Shown piece by piece: positions 27,295 through 37,991 of a stretch of 64,000 bases of DNA (position 1 is its first letter; each line of letters begins with the position of its first letter). The DNA comes from Actinomycetota bacterium (GTDB taxonomy: Bacteria; Actinomycetota; Actinomycetes; Actinomycetales; Dermatophilaceae). A model generated the notes under the pieces. The model had not been told where the DNA came from and made no database searches. It worked only from the letters and a program-made list of their open reading frames with translations. Made by a program: the position numbers and the translations under genes. The DNA lies in assembly GCA_020161815.1 (NCBI GenBank), contig JAIUOP010000002.1, positions 124,001 to 188,000 of the forward strand, in the 5' to 3' direction.

Positions 27295-28055
27295 GGGATG
27301 CACTGGGACGCCTGCAGCGGGTGGTCGTCGTCGGCGGCACGTCCGCCATCGCCCGCGCCGCCATGGCGCGCTGGGCCCGGGAGCGACGGGGGCTGGAGGT
27401 CACGCTCCTGGCCAGACCCGGGGCCCGACGCGAAGAGGCCGCGGCCGAGCTGACCGCCTTGGCGGCGAAGGTCGAGTGCGTCGACCTCGACGCCGAGGCC
27501 GACCTGGAGGCCCAGCGGGCCCGCATCGAGGCCGCCTTCGACGGCGGCGGTGACGTCGACCTGGTGCTCGTCGCCCTCGGCGCCCTGGGCGACCAGGAGC
27601 AGGCCTGGCAGGACCCGGCGGCCGCGCTGCGCCTCGTCGACGTCAACGCCCGGGCACCGATCTTCGTCGGCGTCATCGCCGCGGAGCGCCTGCGCCGCCA
27701 GGGGCACGGCGCCCTCGTCCTGCTCTCGAGCGTGGCGGGGGAGCGGGTGCGTCGCAGCAACTTCGCCTACGGGGCGACCAAGGCCGCGGCCGACGACTTC
27801 TACCGCGGCCTGGCGCAGGCCCTGGCCCCCGACGGGGTCCACGTCATGGTCGTGCGGCCCGGGTTCGTGCGCACGCCGATGACCGAGGGCCTCGACGAGG
27901 CGCCACTCGCCCAGGATCCGGCGGATGTCGCCGAGGACATCGACGCCGGGCTGGCGGCCGGTGCGTCGGTGATCTGGTCGCCGGCGACGATGCGGGTCGT
28001 GATGGCGGGCCTGAAGAGCCTGCCGGCGCCCATCTTCCGGCGGCTTCCGATCTGA
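27291..28055 (+). CDS. dprE2: decaprenylphosphoryl-2-keto-ribose reductase DprE2
   Basis: Short-chain dehydrogenase of 254 aa that completes the epimerisation to decaprenyl-phosphoryl arabinose using NADH. The Rossmann motif is VVVGGTSAIARA; catalytic residues are in LLSSVAGERVRRSNFAYGATKAA (Ser, Tyr-x3-Lys). The GTG start overlaps the dprE1 stop by 4 nt, so the two subunits are coupled. It converges on the UbiA-type gene; together the three cover DPA synthesis from phosphoribosyl-decaprenol. Confidence 0.92.
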   Translation: MRDALGRLQRVVVVGGTSAIARAAMARWARERRGLEVTLLARPGARREEAAAELTALAAKVECVDLDAEADLEAQRARIEAAFDGGGDVDLVLVALGALGDQEQAWQDPAAALRLVDVNARAPIFVGVIAAERLRRQGHGALVLLSSVAGERVRRSNFAYGATKAAADDFYRGLAQALAPDGVHVMVVRPGFVRTPMTEGLDEAPLAQDPADVAEDIDAGLAAGASVIWSPATMRVVMAGLKSLPAPIFRRLPI

Positions 28056-28121
28056 TCCCGGGCCTGCGCGGGCGGCTCGGGACCCGAGGAACGGTCAGGG
28101 TGCGAAGGCTTCTCGCGCCGC

Positions 28122-29021
28122 TCAGAGGGCGAAGGCGAGCAGCACCGTGACCAGCCACGCGGCGCCGAGGGCGAGCAGCGTCGGGTCGCGGAGGATGATC
28201 TCCTCGGGCTCACCGCCGTTGCCCCGGTCGACGTCCACGGCATACCGGAGCAGCGCGAGGAGGAAGGGCGCGATCGAGATGATCGCCCACGTGCCGACCT
28301 CGGTGTCAGGGCGGCTGAGCGCCCACTGGGCGTAGGTCAGGCAGACCGCCGACGCCGACAGGGTCCAGACGAAGCGCAGGTAGCCCGGCGTGTAGGCCCG
28401 CAACACGGGCCGGGTCTCCCCGAGGGTGCCCTCCTCGACCCGCTGGATCTCGGCATACCTCTTGCCCGCCGCGACGAACAGCGACCCGAAGCCGGCCGAG
28501 AGGACGAACCACGTCGAGAGGGCGGTGCCGGTCGCGAGGCCGCCGCCGATGGAGCGCAGCAGGAAGCCGCTGGCCACGATGAACAGCTCGATGACCGGCT
28601 CGCGCTTCAGCCGCAGGCAGTAGGCCAGCGACAACGCGAGGTAGGTGACGATGACGATCAGGTAGGAGCTCGAGCACCACCAGGCCAGGGCGGTTGCAGC
28701 CAGCGCGAGGACGACCGCCGTGCCCACGGCCAGCCGACCGGGCACCAGCCCCGAGGCGATGGGGCGGTGGCGCTTGGTCGGGTGCCGGCGATCGAGCGGG
28801 GCGTCGACGACGTCGTTGACGAGGTAGATCGAGGCACTGGCCAGCACGAAGGCGACGAAGGCCACCGCAGCCCGCGCGGCACCGTCGGCGGTGAGGAGCG
28901 CCCCACCGGCGGCGGGCGCGGCCAGGGCGAGGACGTTCTTGACCCACTGGCGTGGGCGGCACGCGCGCACGAGGGCGGGGAGGACGGCCGAGGTCGTCCG
29001 TGAGAGGACAGGCGAGGTCAT
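28122..29021 (-). CDS. UbiA-family decaprenyl-phosphate phosphoribosyltransferase
   Basis: Polytopic membrane prenyltransferase of 299 aa with the two Asp-rich UbiA motifs: NDVVDAPLDRRHPTKRHRPIASG and, later, the AEIQRVEEG region. The sequence and the neighbouring dprE1/dprE2 match Rv3806c, which transfers phosphoribose from PRPP to decaprenyl phosphate. Substrate assignment rests on this context; other UbiA enzymes use isoprenoid donors. Start at ATG 29021, with TAGCAT 9 nt upstream. The 66-bp gap to dprE2 holds no gene. Confidence 0.85.
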   Translation of the reverse strand: MTSPVLSRTTSAVLPALVRACRPRQWVKNVLALAAPAAGGALLTADGAARAAVAFVAFVLASASIYLVNDVVDAPLDRRHPTKRHRPIASGLVPGRLAVGTAVVLALAATALAWWCSSSYLIVIVTYLALSLAYCLRLKREPVIELFIVASGFLLRSIGGGLATGTALSTWFVLSAGFGSLFVAAGKRYAEIQRVEEGTLGETRPVLRAYTPGYLRFVWTLSASAVCLTYAQWALSRPDTEVGTWAIISIAPFLLALLRYAVDVDRGNGGEPEEIILRDPTLLALGAAWLVTVLLAFAL

Positions 29022-29138
29022 GGCAGGACGATGCTAGCCCGCGAGCTCGCCGCTCCCGGCCACACCCGACGCTCCCGCCTGAGAGGATGGCAAGCACCAG
29101 GACGACGCAGGACGACCCAGACAAGGATGGAGCAGCAG

Positions 29139-29588
29139 ATGGCCGAGCAGGAGACCGGCGGCACCGGACCGGGGCACCGCCAGGTGCGGCTGACCCGCAC
29201 CGGGCACGGCGAGTTCGAGGTCGAGAACGTCCGGGGTGGGCGCATCCACATCGGGTCGGGGGAGAGCGCGGACTTCACTCCGGTGGAGCTGCTCCTCACG
29301 GCGATCGCCGGGTGCTCGGCCGTCGACGTGGACTTCATCACCGGCAAACGCGCCGAGCCCGAGACCTTCGAGGTGCTCAGCGAGGGGGAGAAGCTCAAGG
29401 ACGACGCCAAGGGCAACCACATGGGGGACCTGCGGGTGACCTTCACGGTCACCTTCCCGGAGGGCGAGGGCGGTGACCGAGCCCGCGAGATGCTGCCGAA
29501 GTCGATCCAGATGTCGCACGACCGGCTCTGCACCGTCAGCCGAACGGTGCTCCTGGGCACTCCCATCGCCATGCGCGCGGCCGACTGA
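29139..29588 (+). CDS. OsmC family protein
   Basis: OsmC/Ohr-fold protein of 149 aa, a thiol peroxidase family for organic hydroperoxides. Both redox Cys positions are present: ELLLTAIAGCSAVDVDFIT and HDRLCTVSRT. ATG 29139 is chosen because GGAG lies 6 nt upstream; ATG 29127 is four codons earlier. The protein is of the shorter YhfA-like type, so a peroxidase role is likely but not certain. Followed 14 nt later by the YrdC-like gene. Confidence 0.85.
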   Translation: MAEQETGGTGPGHRQVRLTRTGHGEFEVENVRGGRIHIGSGESADFTPVELLLTAIAGCSAVDVDFITGKRAEPETFEVLSEGEKLKDDAKGNHMGDLRVTFTVTFPEGEGGDRAREMLPKSIQMSHDRLCTVSRTVLLGTPIAMRAAD

Positions 29589-29602
29589 GGGAGTGCACTG
29601 AC

Positions 29603-30226
29603 ATGGCGACCTATCTCGACGTCCATCCCGTCGACCCTCAGCCGAGGGCCATCCGCACCGCCGTCGCCGCCCTGCGCGAGGGAGGCCTCATCGCCTACCC
29701 GACCGACTCCGGCTACGCCCTGGGAGCGATGCTCGGCAACCAGGACGCCAAGGACCGGATCAGGACGATCCGCCGCCTCGACGACCGCCACCACTACACC
29801 CTCGTCTGCAGCGACTTCGCGCAGCTGGGCCAGTTCGTCATCATCGACAACGCGGTATTCCGGGCGATCAAGGCGACGACGCCGGGCCCCTACACCTTCA
29901 TCCTGCCGGCGACCAAGGAGGTGCCTCGGCGCCTGCTCCACCCCAAGAAGAAGACCGTCGGTGTCCGCATCCCCGACCACCCCGTGGTGCGGGCCCTGCT
30001 CGCCGAGCTCGGCGAACCGTTGCTCTCCTCGACCCTCATCCTGCCCGGCGAGAGCGAGCCGATGACCGACGGCTGGACCGTCAAGGACACCCTCGACCAC
30101 CAGGTCGATGTCGTCCTCGACTCGGGGGAGTGCGGCACCGAGCCGACCACGGTCATCGACTTCTCCGACGGGACGGCCGAGGTCGTGCGCGTCGGGGCTG
30201 GCGAGGTGTCCCGCTTCGAGGACTGA
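29603..30226 (+). CDS. YrdC/Sua5-domain protein, YciO type
   Basis: A 207-aa YrdC-like protein. The N-terminal fold has GGLIAYPTDSGYALGAML, the nucleotide-site KATTPGPYTFILPATKEVP and GVRIPDHPVVRALLAEL, and it ends PTTVIDFSDGTAEVVRVGAGE. YrdC/Sua5 proteins make threonylcarbamoyl-AMP for the tRNA t6A modification; YciO paralogues are less active and their role is less clear. The DSGYAL form and length suit YciO. It abuts the convergent methyltransferase gene with no gap. Confidence 0.85.
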   Translation: MATYLDVHPVDPQPRAIRTAVAALREGGLIAYPTDSGYALGAMLGNQDAKDRIRTIRRLDDRHHYTLVCSDFAQLGQFVIIDNAVFRAIKATTPGPYTFILPATKEVPRRLLHPKKKTVGVRIPDHPVVRALLAELGEPLLSSTLILPGESEPMTDGWTVKDTLDHQVDVVLDSGECGTEPTTVIDFSDGTAEVVRVGAGEVSRFED

Positions 30227-31360
30227 TCAGCGCGTCGCGAGCACCAGCACCTCGGCGTGGGTCGTCTGCGGGAACATGTCGAACAGCCGCGCGCGTGCCA
30301 CCTCGAAGCTGGGCAGGCGCGCCAGGTCGGCCGCCAGGGTGACCGGGTTGCAGCTTGAGTAGACCAGCGTCCGTGCCGGACCGCGCTCGAGCGTGGCGGC
30401 GAGGGCGGGGCCGATCCCGCGGCGCGGTGGGTTCACGACGACGCAGTCTGCGTCGGCGAGAGCCGCCGTCGCGTCCCCGGTGTCGAAGGTGACGTCCGTG
30501 GTGATCGCGCCGGCGGCGTGCAGTTCCCCCGCCGTATGCCGTGCGCTCGCCACGGCGTCCGCGCTGACCTCGACCCCGTGGACGCGGGGGGCCGTGGGCA
30601 GGGTGGCGGCGAACAGGCCGAAACCACCCACGCCGCAGTAGAGGTCGAGCAGGCTCGCCGGCGAGCCCTCGGCGATCCAGTCGCGGGCCTGCTCGTAGAG
30701 TCCCTGTGCCACAGCGGTGTTCGTCTGGAAGAAGGACCGTGGTCCTAGGTGGAGGGTGACCGGTCCGAGCGCCATCGGCAGCGTCTGCTGACTCGTGAGG
30801 ACCTCCTCGTCGGGTCCGTCAAGCAGCGCGACGTGCTCGGGCAGGTAGTTGATCGTGACGACCCGCACCTGGGGGAGCGCTTCGTGCAGCCGGGGCAGGG
30901 AGTCACGGACGCGAGCGGCCTGCTGGTCGCTGCGGAGCACCACCCTCACCATGAGCTCGCCACCGGGGTTGGCGGTCACGTGGAGGTACTTCAGCTCCCC
31001 GCGACGGCGTGCGACGTCATAGGGGAGCAGGCCCAGGGCGTCGATCCAGTCACCCAGCGGCGGGAGTGCCCGCGCGAGAGCCGGCTCGTAGAGCCCGCAG
31101 CCGCGCAGGTCCACGCCGCGCTGGTGCGCATCGAGGATCCCCAGTGTCACCTGCCCCGGTCGGCCACCGGTGACGAGCTTGGCCTTGTTGCGGAAGCCGC
31201 TCTCGCGGGAGGCGAAGGGTGCCGTCCACGCCTCCGGGCGCACCACATCGGCGAGCGCCGCGGCGGCCGAGGCGACCTTGTCGGTGAGCTGCACGGCATA
31301 CGGAGAGCCCATGAGGGCACAGGACCGGCACCGGAAGGCGTCGAAGTGCTCACACTGCAT
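30227..31360 (-). CDS. 23S rRNA (uracil-5-)-methyltransferase, RlmC-like
   Basis: SAM-dependent RNA m5U methyltransferase, 377 aa. An N-terminal Fe-S cluster motif is present (CEHFDAFRCRSC, then RGCGLYEP). The SAM-binding LLDLYCGVGGFGLFAA and the catalytic VYSSCNPVTLAADLARL (nucleophilic Cys) and VVNPPRRGIG follow. These are the features of RlmC/RlmD/TrmA; RlmC (23S U747) fits best because of the compact size and absent TRAM domain. ATG 31360 overlaps the upstream PhyH gene by 11 bp, so they are probably co-transcribed. Confidence 0.87.
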   Translation of the reverse strand: MQCEHFDAFRCRSCALMGSPYAVQLTDKVASAAAALADVVRPEAWTAPFASRESGFRNKAKLVTGGRPGQVTLGILDAHQRGVDLRGCGLYEPALARALPPLGDWIDALGLLPYDVARRRGELKYLHVTANPGGELMVRVVLRSDQQAARVRDSLPRLHEALPQVRVVTINYLPEHVALLDGPDEEVLTSQQTLPMALGPVTLHLGPRSFFQTNTAVAQGLYEQARDWIAEGSPASLLDLYCGVGGFGLFAATLPTAPRVHGVEVSADAVASARHTAGELHAAGAITTDVTFDTGDATAALADADCVVVNPPRRGIGPALAATLERGPARTLVYSSCNPVTLAADLARLPSFEVARARLFDMFPQTTHAEVLVLATR

Positions 31361-32171
31361 GCGCGGGCGGCCAGACGACGGGGAAGAGCGGGTGGTCCAT
31401 GGGCGCGCCCGCGGGCAGGACGTCGACGAGCTCGTCGAACGGGGGAGAGGTGACCCATTCGCGCGGGGCATGACGGGCGTCGGCGGCGAGGTAGCGCAGG
31501 CTGAGGACGCGGCGGCGCCCGGCGAAGGGAAAGCCCGGCGCTCCGTGGACGGTGAGGAAGTCGAAGAAGATCGCGTCACCGGGCGCCAGCTCGGCGGCGC
31601 GGATGTCAAAGGCGCCACGGTCGGCCTCGATGTCGGGAAGCTCGTCGAGGCTGCCCTCGGGGAACCACTTGGCCTTGCCGTCGAGGAAGGTGCGCGGCAT
31701 CTTCCACGGGCCCTCGTGCGATCCGGCGACGAGCTCGAGGCAGCCGGCGAGTGGCACCGGATCCACCGGGATCCAGGCGCTCGTGCCGTGGCCGTCGACG
31801 TTGTAGTAGGGCTGGTCCTGGTGCCAGGGCGTGCGCTGGCGGGTGCCACCCTCCTTGACGAGGACATGGTCGTGGTAGAACCTCACCTCGGGCGTGGCCA
31901 GCAGGGCCGCCGCCACTTCCGGCACCCGCGACTCGCGGGCGAGCTGCTCGATCTGCGGGACATCGCCCCAGCGGCGGAAGTCCTCGACGAAGCGGCCCGG
32001 GTCGTCCACCCCGCTCGCGACCTGGGCGAGCATCGATGGCTCGTCAAGGACGCCGGCGATGCCCGCTCGGGCGAGCTCGACCTCCTCCGCGGTCAGGAGG
32101 CCGCGCACGACGAGCACTCCGTCGCGGGCGTAGGCCTCGATGTCGCTGGGACTGACGAGCGGAGGGGTCAC
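31350..32171 (-). CDS. phytanoyl-CoA dioxygenase (PhyH) family protein
   Basis: Fe(II)/2-oxoglutarate-dependent oxygenase. The facial triad is visible as HQD in TPWHQDQPYYNVDG and the distal His in FLTVHGAPGFPF, with the oxoglutarate Arg in GRRRVLSLRY. The substrate cannot be told from sequence. I chose the GTG at 32171 because minus-strand TACCGT lies exactly 7 nt upstream; a GTG three codons earlier (32180) overlaps that box. 273 aa. Confidence 0.82.
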   Translation of the reverse strand: MTPPLVSPSDIEAYARDGVLVVRGLLTAEEVELARAGIAGVLDEPSMLAQVASGVDDPGRFVEDFRRWGDVPQIEQLARESRVPEVAAALLATPEVRFYHDHVLVKEGGTRQRTPWHQDQPYYNVDGHGTSAWIPVDPVPLAGCLELVAGSHEGPWKMPRTFLDGKAKWFPEGSLDELPDIEADRGAFDIRAAELAPGDAIFFDFLTVHGAPGFPFAGRRRVLSLRYLAADARHAPREWVTSPPFDELVDVLPAGAPMDHPLFPVVWPPAHAV

Positions 32172-32178
32172 AGCACTC

Positions 32179-32184
32179 ACGGTA
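32179..32184 (-). promoter_or_regulatory. leaderless -10 box (TACCGT) for the PhyH gene
   Basis: Minus-strand TACCGT is followed by 7 nt and GTG 32171, which decides that start over the GTG at 32180. Confidence 0.45.
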
Positions 32185-32197
32185 GGCCGCCGCGAGG

Positions 32198-32593
32198 TCA
32201 GCGCGCCTCCGGGTCCGGCTGGTGCACGCCGAAGACATTGCCCTCGGTGTCGAGGTAGTAGCCCTGCCAGGCCATGCCGGGCAGCGCATGCTTGGGAAGC
32301 GCCACCTGTCCACCGGCGGCCAGGACGCGGTCGTGGGTGGCGTCGAAGCCCGTGCTGCCCATGGTGAGGACAGCGCCGTTGACCGGCGCCCCCGGCCCGG
32401 AACCGTCCCCCTGCCGACCCATGATGGCTCCGTTGATGCCCGGCTCCCCCTCGGGCCCGGTGGTCGCGCCGAAGTAGGGCGTGCCGGCGTACTCGCTCCA
32501 GTCCTCGAACGCCCAGTCGAAGACGGCCTTGTAGAACTGCGCGGCCCGGGCGGGGTCGTCGGCGTGGATCTCGAAGTGGATGGGGCGGCTCAT
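32198..32593 (-). CDS. VOC/glyoxalase-fold protein
   Basis: A 131-aa vicinal-oxygen-chelate protein with two paired beta-alpha-beta-beta-beta modules: IHFEIHADDPARAAQFYKAVFDWAF and VLAAGGQVALPKHALPGMAWQGYYLDTEGNVFGVHQPD. This subgroup (glyoxalase/bleomycin resistance/dioxygenase-like) has many unassigned members, so no substrate is proposed. ATG 32593 follows AGGAGGAG. Confidence 0.85.
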   Translation of the reverse strand: MSRPIHFEIHADDPARAAQFYKAVFDWAFEDWSEYAGTPYFGATTGPEGEPGINGAIMGRQGDGSGPGAPVNGAVLTMGSTGFDATHDRVLAAGGQVALPKHALPGMAWQGYYLDTEGNVFGVHQPDPEAR

Positions 32594-32619
32594 GACTCCT
32601 CCTGCGTGGATCGGATGGC

Positions 32620-32625
32620 TAGCCT
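32620..32625 (+). promoter_or_regulatory. -10 box (TAGCCT) for the panE transcript
   Basis: TAGCCT is followed by 6 nt and a GTG (32632) that opens a 10-codon reading frame leading into panE. Confidence 0.45.
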
Positions 32626-32631
32626 GACAAC

Positions 32632-32664
32632 GTGACCGAGAGTAGTGAGGAGGAGCGACAGTGA
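32632..32664 (+). CDS. possible 10-codon leader ORF coupled to panE
   Basis: GTG 32632 lies 6 nt after a TAGCCT box, so it would be translated from a leaderless transcript. It encodes VTESSEEERQ and ends in a TGA that overlaps the panE GTG as GTGA. The panE Shine-Dalgarno sequence (GAGGAGGAG) lies inside it. It could serve translational coupling of panE. No conservation can be checked, so this is a hypothesis. Confidence 0.35.
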   Translation: MTESSEEERQ

Positions 32665-33539
32665 CGAGGTATGCCGTCGTCGGGCCGGGGGGCGTGGGTG
32701 GACTGCTCGCCGTCCTCCTCGGCGACGCCGGCCACGACGTGGTCGTCGTCGCTCGTGCGAAGAGCGTGAAGGCGTTGCAGGAGAGGGGTTTCCACCTGTC
32801 CAGCCCGGTCTTCGGTGAGCGCGCGAGCCGTCCGGACGTCGTGGAGCGACTGGACCGCAGCGTCGATGCCGTGCTCCTCGCGGTGAAGGCGACCGCGCTG
32901 CCCGGCGCCCTCGACGGCGTGCCCGCAGACGTCGTCGGGGATGCTCTCGTCGTCCCTTTCCTCAACGGCGTCGACCACATGCACGGACTGCGGGAGCGGT
33001 ATTCGTCCGTGGTCGCGGGTGTCATCCGGGTGGAGTCGTCCCGGTCGGTGCCCGGTGTCATCGAGCACGGCAGCGACTTCGCCAGGATCCAGCTCGCAGC
33101 GCACGGTGAGATGGGGGAGCGGGCTCGTCGGGTCGTCGACGACCTCGCCGGAGCCGGTCTCGAGGCCGAGCTGCGGCCGGACGAGCCAGCGACCCTGTGG
33201 TCGAAGCTGGCATTCCTCGCCCCCTTCGCCCTGCTGACCACGGCCCACCGGGCGCCCGTCGGCGGCGTCCGCACCGAGCACGCGGTGGAGATGGGCGAGG
33301 TGATCCGGGAGGTGGCCGCCGTGGCCTGCGCCGAAGGCGGTCCGTGCGACCCGGAGCCGACCGTGGCGGCGTTCCTCGCCTTCGGGCCGGAGACCAAGTC
33401 CTCGATGCTCCGGGACGCCGAGGCCGGGCAGCCCCTGGAACTGGACGCCATCGGGGGTGGGGTGCTCCGCGCGGCCCGGGCACACGGCATACCGGTGCCC
33501 CGGACCGAGGCGCTCGTGCGTCAGCTCGGCGGCTCCTGA
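32661..33539 (+). CDS. panE: 2-dehydropantoate 2-reductase family protein
   Basis: NADPH-dependent ketopantoate reductase (ApbA/PanE) of pantothenate synthesis, 292 aa. The Rossmann motif is YAVVGPGGVGGLLAVLLGDAGH; the catalytic Lys of the family is in LLAVKATALPGAL, and the Asn/Ser block is VVPFLNGVDHM. The C-terminal domain carries EPATLWSKLAFLAPFALLTT. The first motif has GPGGVGG as in PanE. Paralogues of unknown substrate exist, so the exact reaction is probable, not proven. The start is GTG 32661 with GAGGAGGAG upstream. Confidence 0.85.
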   Translation: MTRYAVVGPGGVGGLLAVLLGDAGHDVVVVARAKSVKALQERGFHLSSPVFGERASRPDVVERLDRSVDAVLLAVKATALPGALDGVPADVVGDALVVPFLNGVDHMHGLRERYSSVVAGVIRVESSRSVPGVIEHGSDFARIQLAAHGEMGERARRVVDDLAGAGLEAELRPDEPATLWSKLAFLAPFALLTTAHRAPVGGVRTEHAVEMGEVIREVAAVACAEGGPCDPEPTVAAFLAFGPETKSSMLRDAEAGQPLELDAIGGGVLRAARAHGIPVPRTEALVRQLGGS

Positions 33540-33553
33540 GCCCAGGTGCGGGG

Positions 33554-34333
33554 TCAGGCTTCGCGTGGCAGGGGGCGGATCGTCAGGATCTGCTCGATCG
33601 TGCCGACCGGACCATCGGTGTCGTGCAGGATGCTGCTCGTCAGACCGATCCCGTTGTCGCCGAACGAGACCGAGGTGTCCAACCCCATCCAGCCGCCGAC
33701 CGGAGTCCGGAAGAAGTGGGCCGTCAGGTCCAGGTTGGGGAAGAGCACCTCGCGGGGGTTGGCTCGTGTCGACATCCCGTTCGCGATGTCGAGCAGCCCC
33801 GCGGTCGCGGCCAGGGCGCTGACCGGCTCACCCGCGACGAGCGGGCAGTTGGTGCGCACCCAGACGCGGCCGCTCCCGGGGTGCTCGAGGGCACGGCGGA
33901 CCTCGACCGAGGCGATGAAACCGCCGGGCCAGAACTCCTGGACGTGCCAGGGTGGCAGCTCCTCCGGGGCCGGCAGGCGAGGCAGGTCGGTGCCGGCGAG
34001 CGCGCCGGTGTCGCGGGTGTCGAGCAGCCACGCCCGCAGGATCACGGCGTCCCGCCCGCCCTGGGTCATGCGGGCCTCGACGAGCTCGATCGTCCGACCG
34101 GTGCGGAGCACCCGCACCTCGGTCTCGACGACGTCGACCGCGAGCGTGCCCAAGATGTCGTAGGACAGGCGCGCCACGACGAGGTCGCCGCGTCGATCGG
34201 CATGGTCCAACTCGACGAGGTGCGCGAGCAGCCCCAGCGCTGGTGCGATGTGCTGCTCCTCGATCCGCCACGCGCCGCTCACGTGCTGCGTCGCCCGGAA
34301 GGTGCTCGGGCCGAGCCGCTCGAAGTAGGCCAT
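33554..34333 (-). CDS. thioesterase family protein (TesB-like, double hotdog)
   Basis: A 259-aa acyl-CoA thioesterase-like protein of the 4HBT_3/TesB class: GAWRIEEQHIAPALGLLAHLVE, ARLSYDILGTLAVDVVETEVRVLRTGRTIELVEARM and the second hotdog DLTAHFFRTPVGGWMGLDTSVSFGDNGIGLTSS. The Asp of LDTS and the Gln/Thr in the C-terminal part correspond to TesB catalytic residues. The acyl substrate is unknown. It converges on panE with a 14-bp gap. Confidence 0.82.
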   Translation of the reverse strand: MAYFERLGPSTFRATQHVSGAWRIEEQHIAPALGLLAHLVELDHADRRGDLVVARLSYDILGTLAVDVVETEVRVLRTGRTIELVEARMTQGGRDAVILRAWLLDTRDTGALAGTDLPRLPAPEELPPWHVQEFWPGGFIASVEVRRALEHPGSGRVWVRTNCPLVAGEPVSALAATAGLLDIANGMSTRANPREVLFPNLDLTAHFFRTPVGGWMGLDTSVSFGDNGIGLTSSILHDTDGPVGTIEQILTIRPLPREA

Positions 34334-34337
34334 GGCG

Positions 34338-35057
34338 CTAGTCTCTCGCCCCCGTTGTCTCGGCGGCCCGCCGGCGTTGCACCCCGAGGACGATGAGCAG
34401 CTGCGCGAGGGCGTAGGTGGCCATGACCCCGAAGGACTGGGCCGTGCTGTCCCATCCGCGGAAGGCGCCGAGGGCGATGAGAGAGTCCGAGAGCATGAAG
34501 ACTGCGGCGCCGATGCCCGTCATCGAGTTGACGCCGGTCGCGAGGACGGCCATCGCGGTGAGAGTGACGCCGTAGACGAGGACCGGACCCGCGAGCGCTC
34601 CGGCGCGGGGTGCGGTGGCGAGCAGCAGACCGACGAGCGCCACGGCATACGGAAGGAGGGCGAGCGGACGGGAAGTCAGGCTCTCCCTGCGGAAGGGGAG
34701 GAAGCCCAGAATGTACGCGACCTGGGCGAGGAGGAAGCACCCGACCATCGCGAGGAAGGCCACCCCCTCCGGCACGAGGTCGGGGAGGGTGTCACCCAGC
34801 CACGAGAAGAAGAGCGCCGCGAGCGCTGCGTTCCGGAGCCGGGGGAGGGGATGGGCGCCGCGCGGCGCCAGGGTGAGGAAGGCCAGCGCGAGGGAGGGCA
34901 TGAGGAGCCACTGCGCGGCATTGGCGAGGCCGTCGTGACCGGTGACGATGCCGGTGAGGTTGGCCGCGGCGAGCAAGCCGTATGCCGCGAGCGCCGCTCG
35001 CGCTCCCGGCCCCGGCGAGCGCAGGGGCGAGGTCGTGGGGAAGTGGCTGGTTGTCAT
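34338..35057 (-). CDS. lysoplasmalogenase family protein (YhhN/TMEM86)
   Basis: Polytopic membrane protein of 239 aa with about seven hydrophobic helices. The YhhN pattern is visible in LFFSWLGDTLPDLVPEG, AQVAYILGFLPF and AAVFMLSDSLIALGAF, where the buried Asp residues (GD, SD) are the proposed catalytic acids. Relatives hydrolyse the vinyl ether of lysoplasmalogens. Whether the substrate exists in this organism is unknown. ATG 35057 gives MTTSHFPTTSP; longer upstream reading frames are not conserved-looking. Confidence 0.8.
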   Translation of the reverse strand: MTTSHFPTTSPLRSPGPGARAALAAYGLLAAANLTGIVTGHDGLANAAQWLLMPSLALAFLTLAPRGAHPLPRLRNAALAALFFSWLGDTLPDLVPEGVAFLAMVGCFLLAQVAYILGFLPFRRESLTSRPLALLPYAVALVGLLLATAPRAGALAGPVLVYGVTLTAMAVLATGVNSMTGIGAAVFMLSDSLIALGAFRGWDSTAQSFGVMATYALAQLLIVLGVQRRRAAETTGARD

Positions 35058-35144
35058 CGCCCGGCCATCCTGCCGGTCGGGGACACGAAGGGGAAGGCCG
35101 ACGAACAGGGCTGCGTCCGGACTGGCATCGGGCAGGATCTCCGC

Positions 35145-35338
35145 ATGCGGGCGGATCTCCTGGGTGGACCTCGAACCCATGAGTGGATCGGGACGGCGGA
35201 CTTCCTGTCGCGTCGAAGGCCCAGGCCGAGCAGGTGCGGACCGTTGACGTGCAGCGGGTCGTCGACGTCCTGGACTTCGTCTCCGACGCCACGATGAAAG
35301 CGATCGACGAGGCTCTACGGCTGCATCTGGGTCTGTGA
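35145..35338 (+). pseudogene. decayed MazF/PemK-type toxin gene
   Basis: Two fragments of an mRNA-interferase toxin survive in different frames. From ATG 35145 the sequence reads MRA and, after a frameshift, ISWVDLEP (35155-35178), the MazF N-terminus. In another frame 35201-35338 reads LPVASKAQAEQVRTVDVQ then VVDVLDFVSDATMKAIDEAL and RLHLGL-stop, a MazF C-terminus including the DQvRTv-type block. About 40 central residues with the core beta strands are missing. It cannot make a functional toxin, and no antitoxin gene is recognisable upstream. The surrounding gap 35058-35482 has no intact gene. Confidence 0.75.
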
Positions 35339-35391
35339 CCGCTCACAGTGATGCCCGGGGCCCACGGCTGCAGGGGACCGCACCATTCAGC

Positions 35392-35470
35392 AGAGTGACA
35401 TAATGTGGGTTATCGGCGTTTGTTCAAGCCGGGTCGAAAGAGTGAGGCAGACGCCTTTCAAGCGTATGAC
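35392..35470. other. AT-richer intergenic stretch with imperfect dyads
   Basis: This part of the 425-bp gap is clearly less GC-rich than its surroundings. It holds ATAATGTGGGTTAT (ATAA/TTAT ends) and further short repeats (GACGCGTATCGACGG). With the mazF relic it may be a scar of a lost mobile segment. I see no coding potential and no complete attachment site. Confidence 0.3.
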
Positions 35471-35482
35471 GCGTATCGACGG

Positions 35483-37867
<2,385 letters not shown>

Positions 37868-37991
37868 GTCCGCGCCTCTTCCGCTGGTCCTCGATGCTCG
37901 CAAGAGTCCGCAGTCTAGGCCGACCCGCGCCGGGCAGCCGTATGCCGCGTGCCCCCGTCCCAGCGCGCCCGGACCGTGGTTTCATCGCCTC

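Noticed and set aside
35397..35425. ATAATGTGGGTTAT region as a recombinase attachment site
   Set aside because: Only a 4-bp dyad is visible, there is no matching second site and no recombinase nearby.
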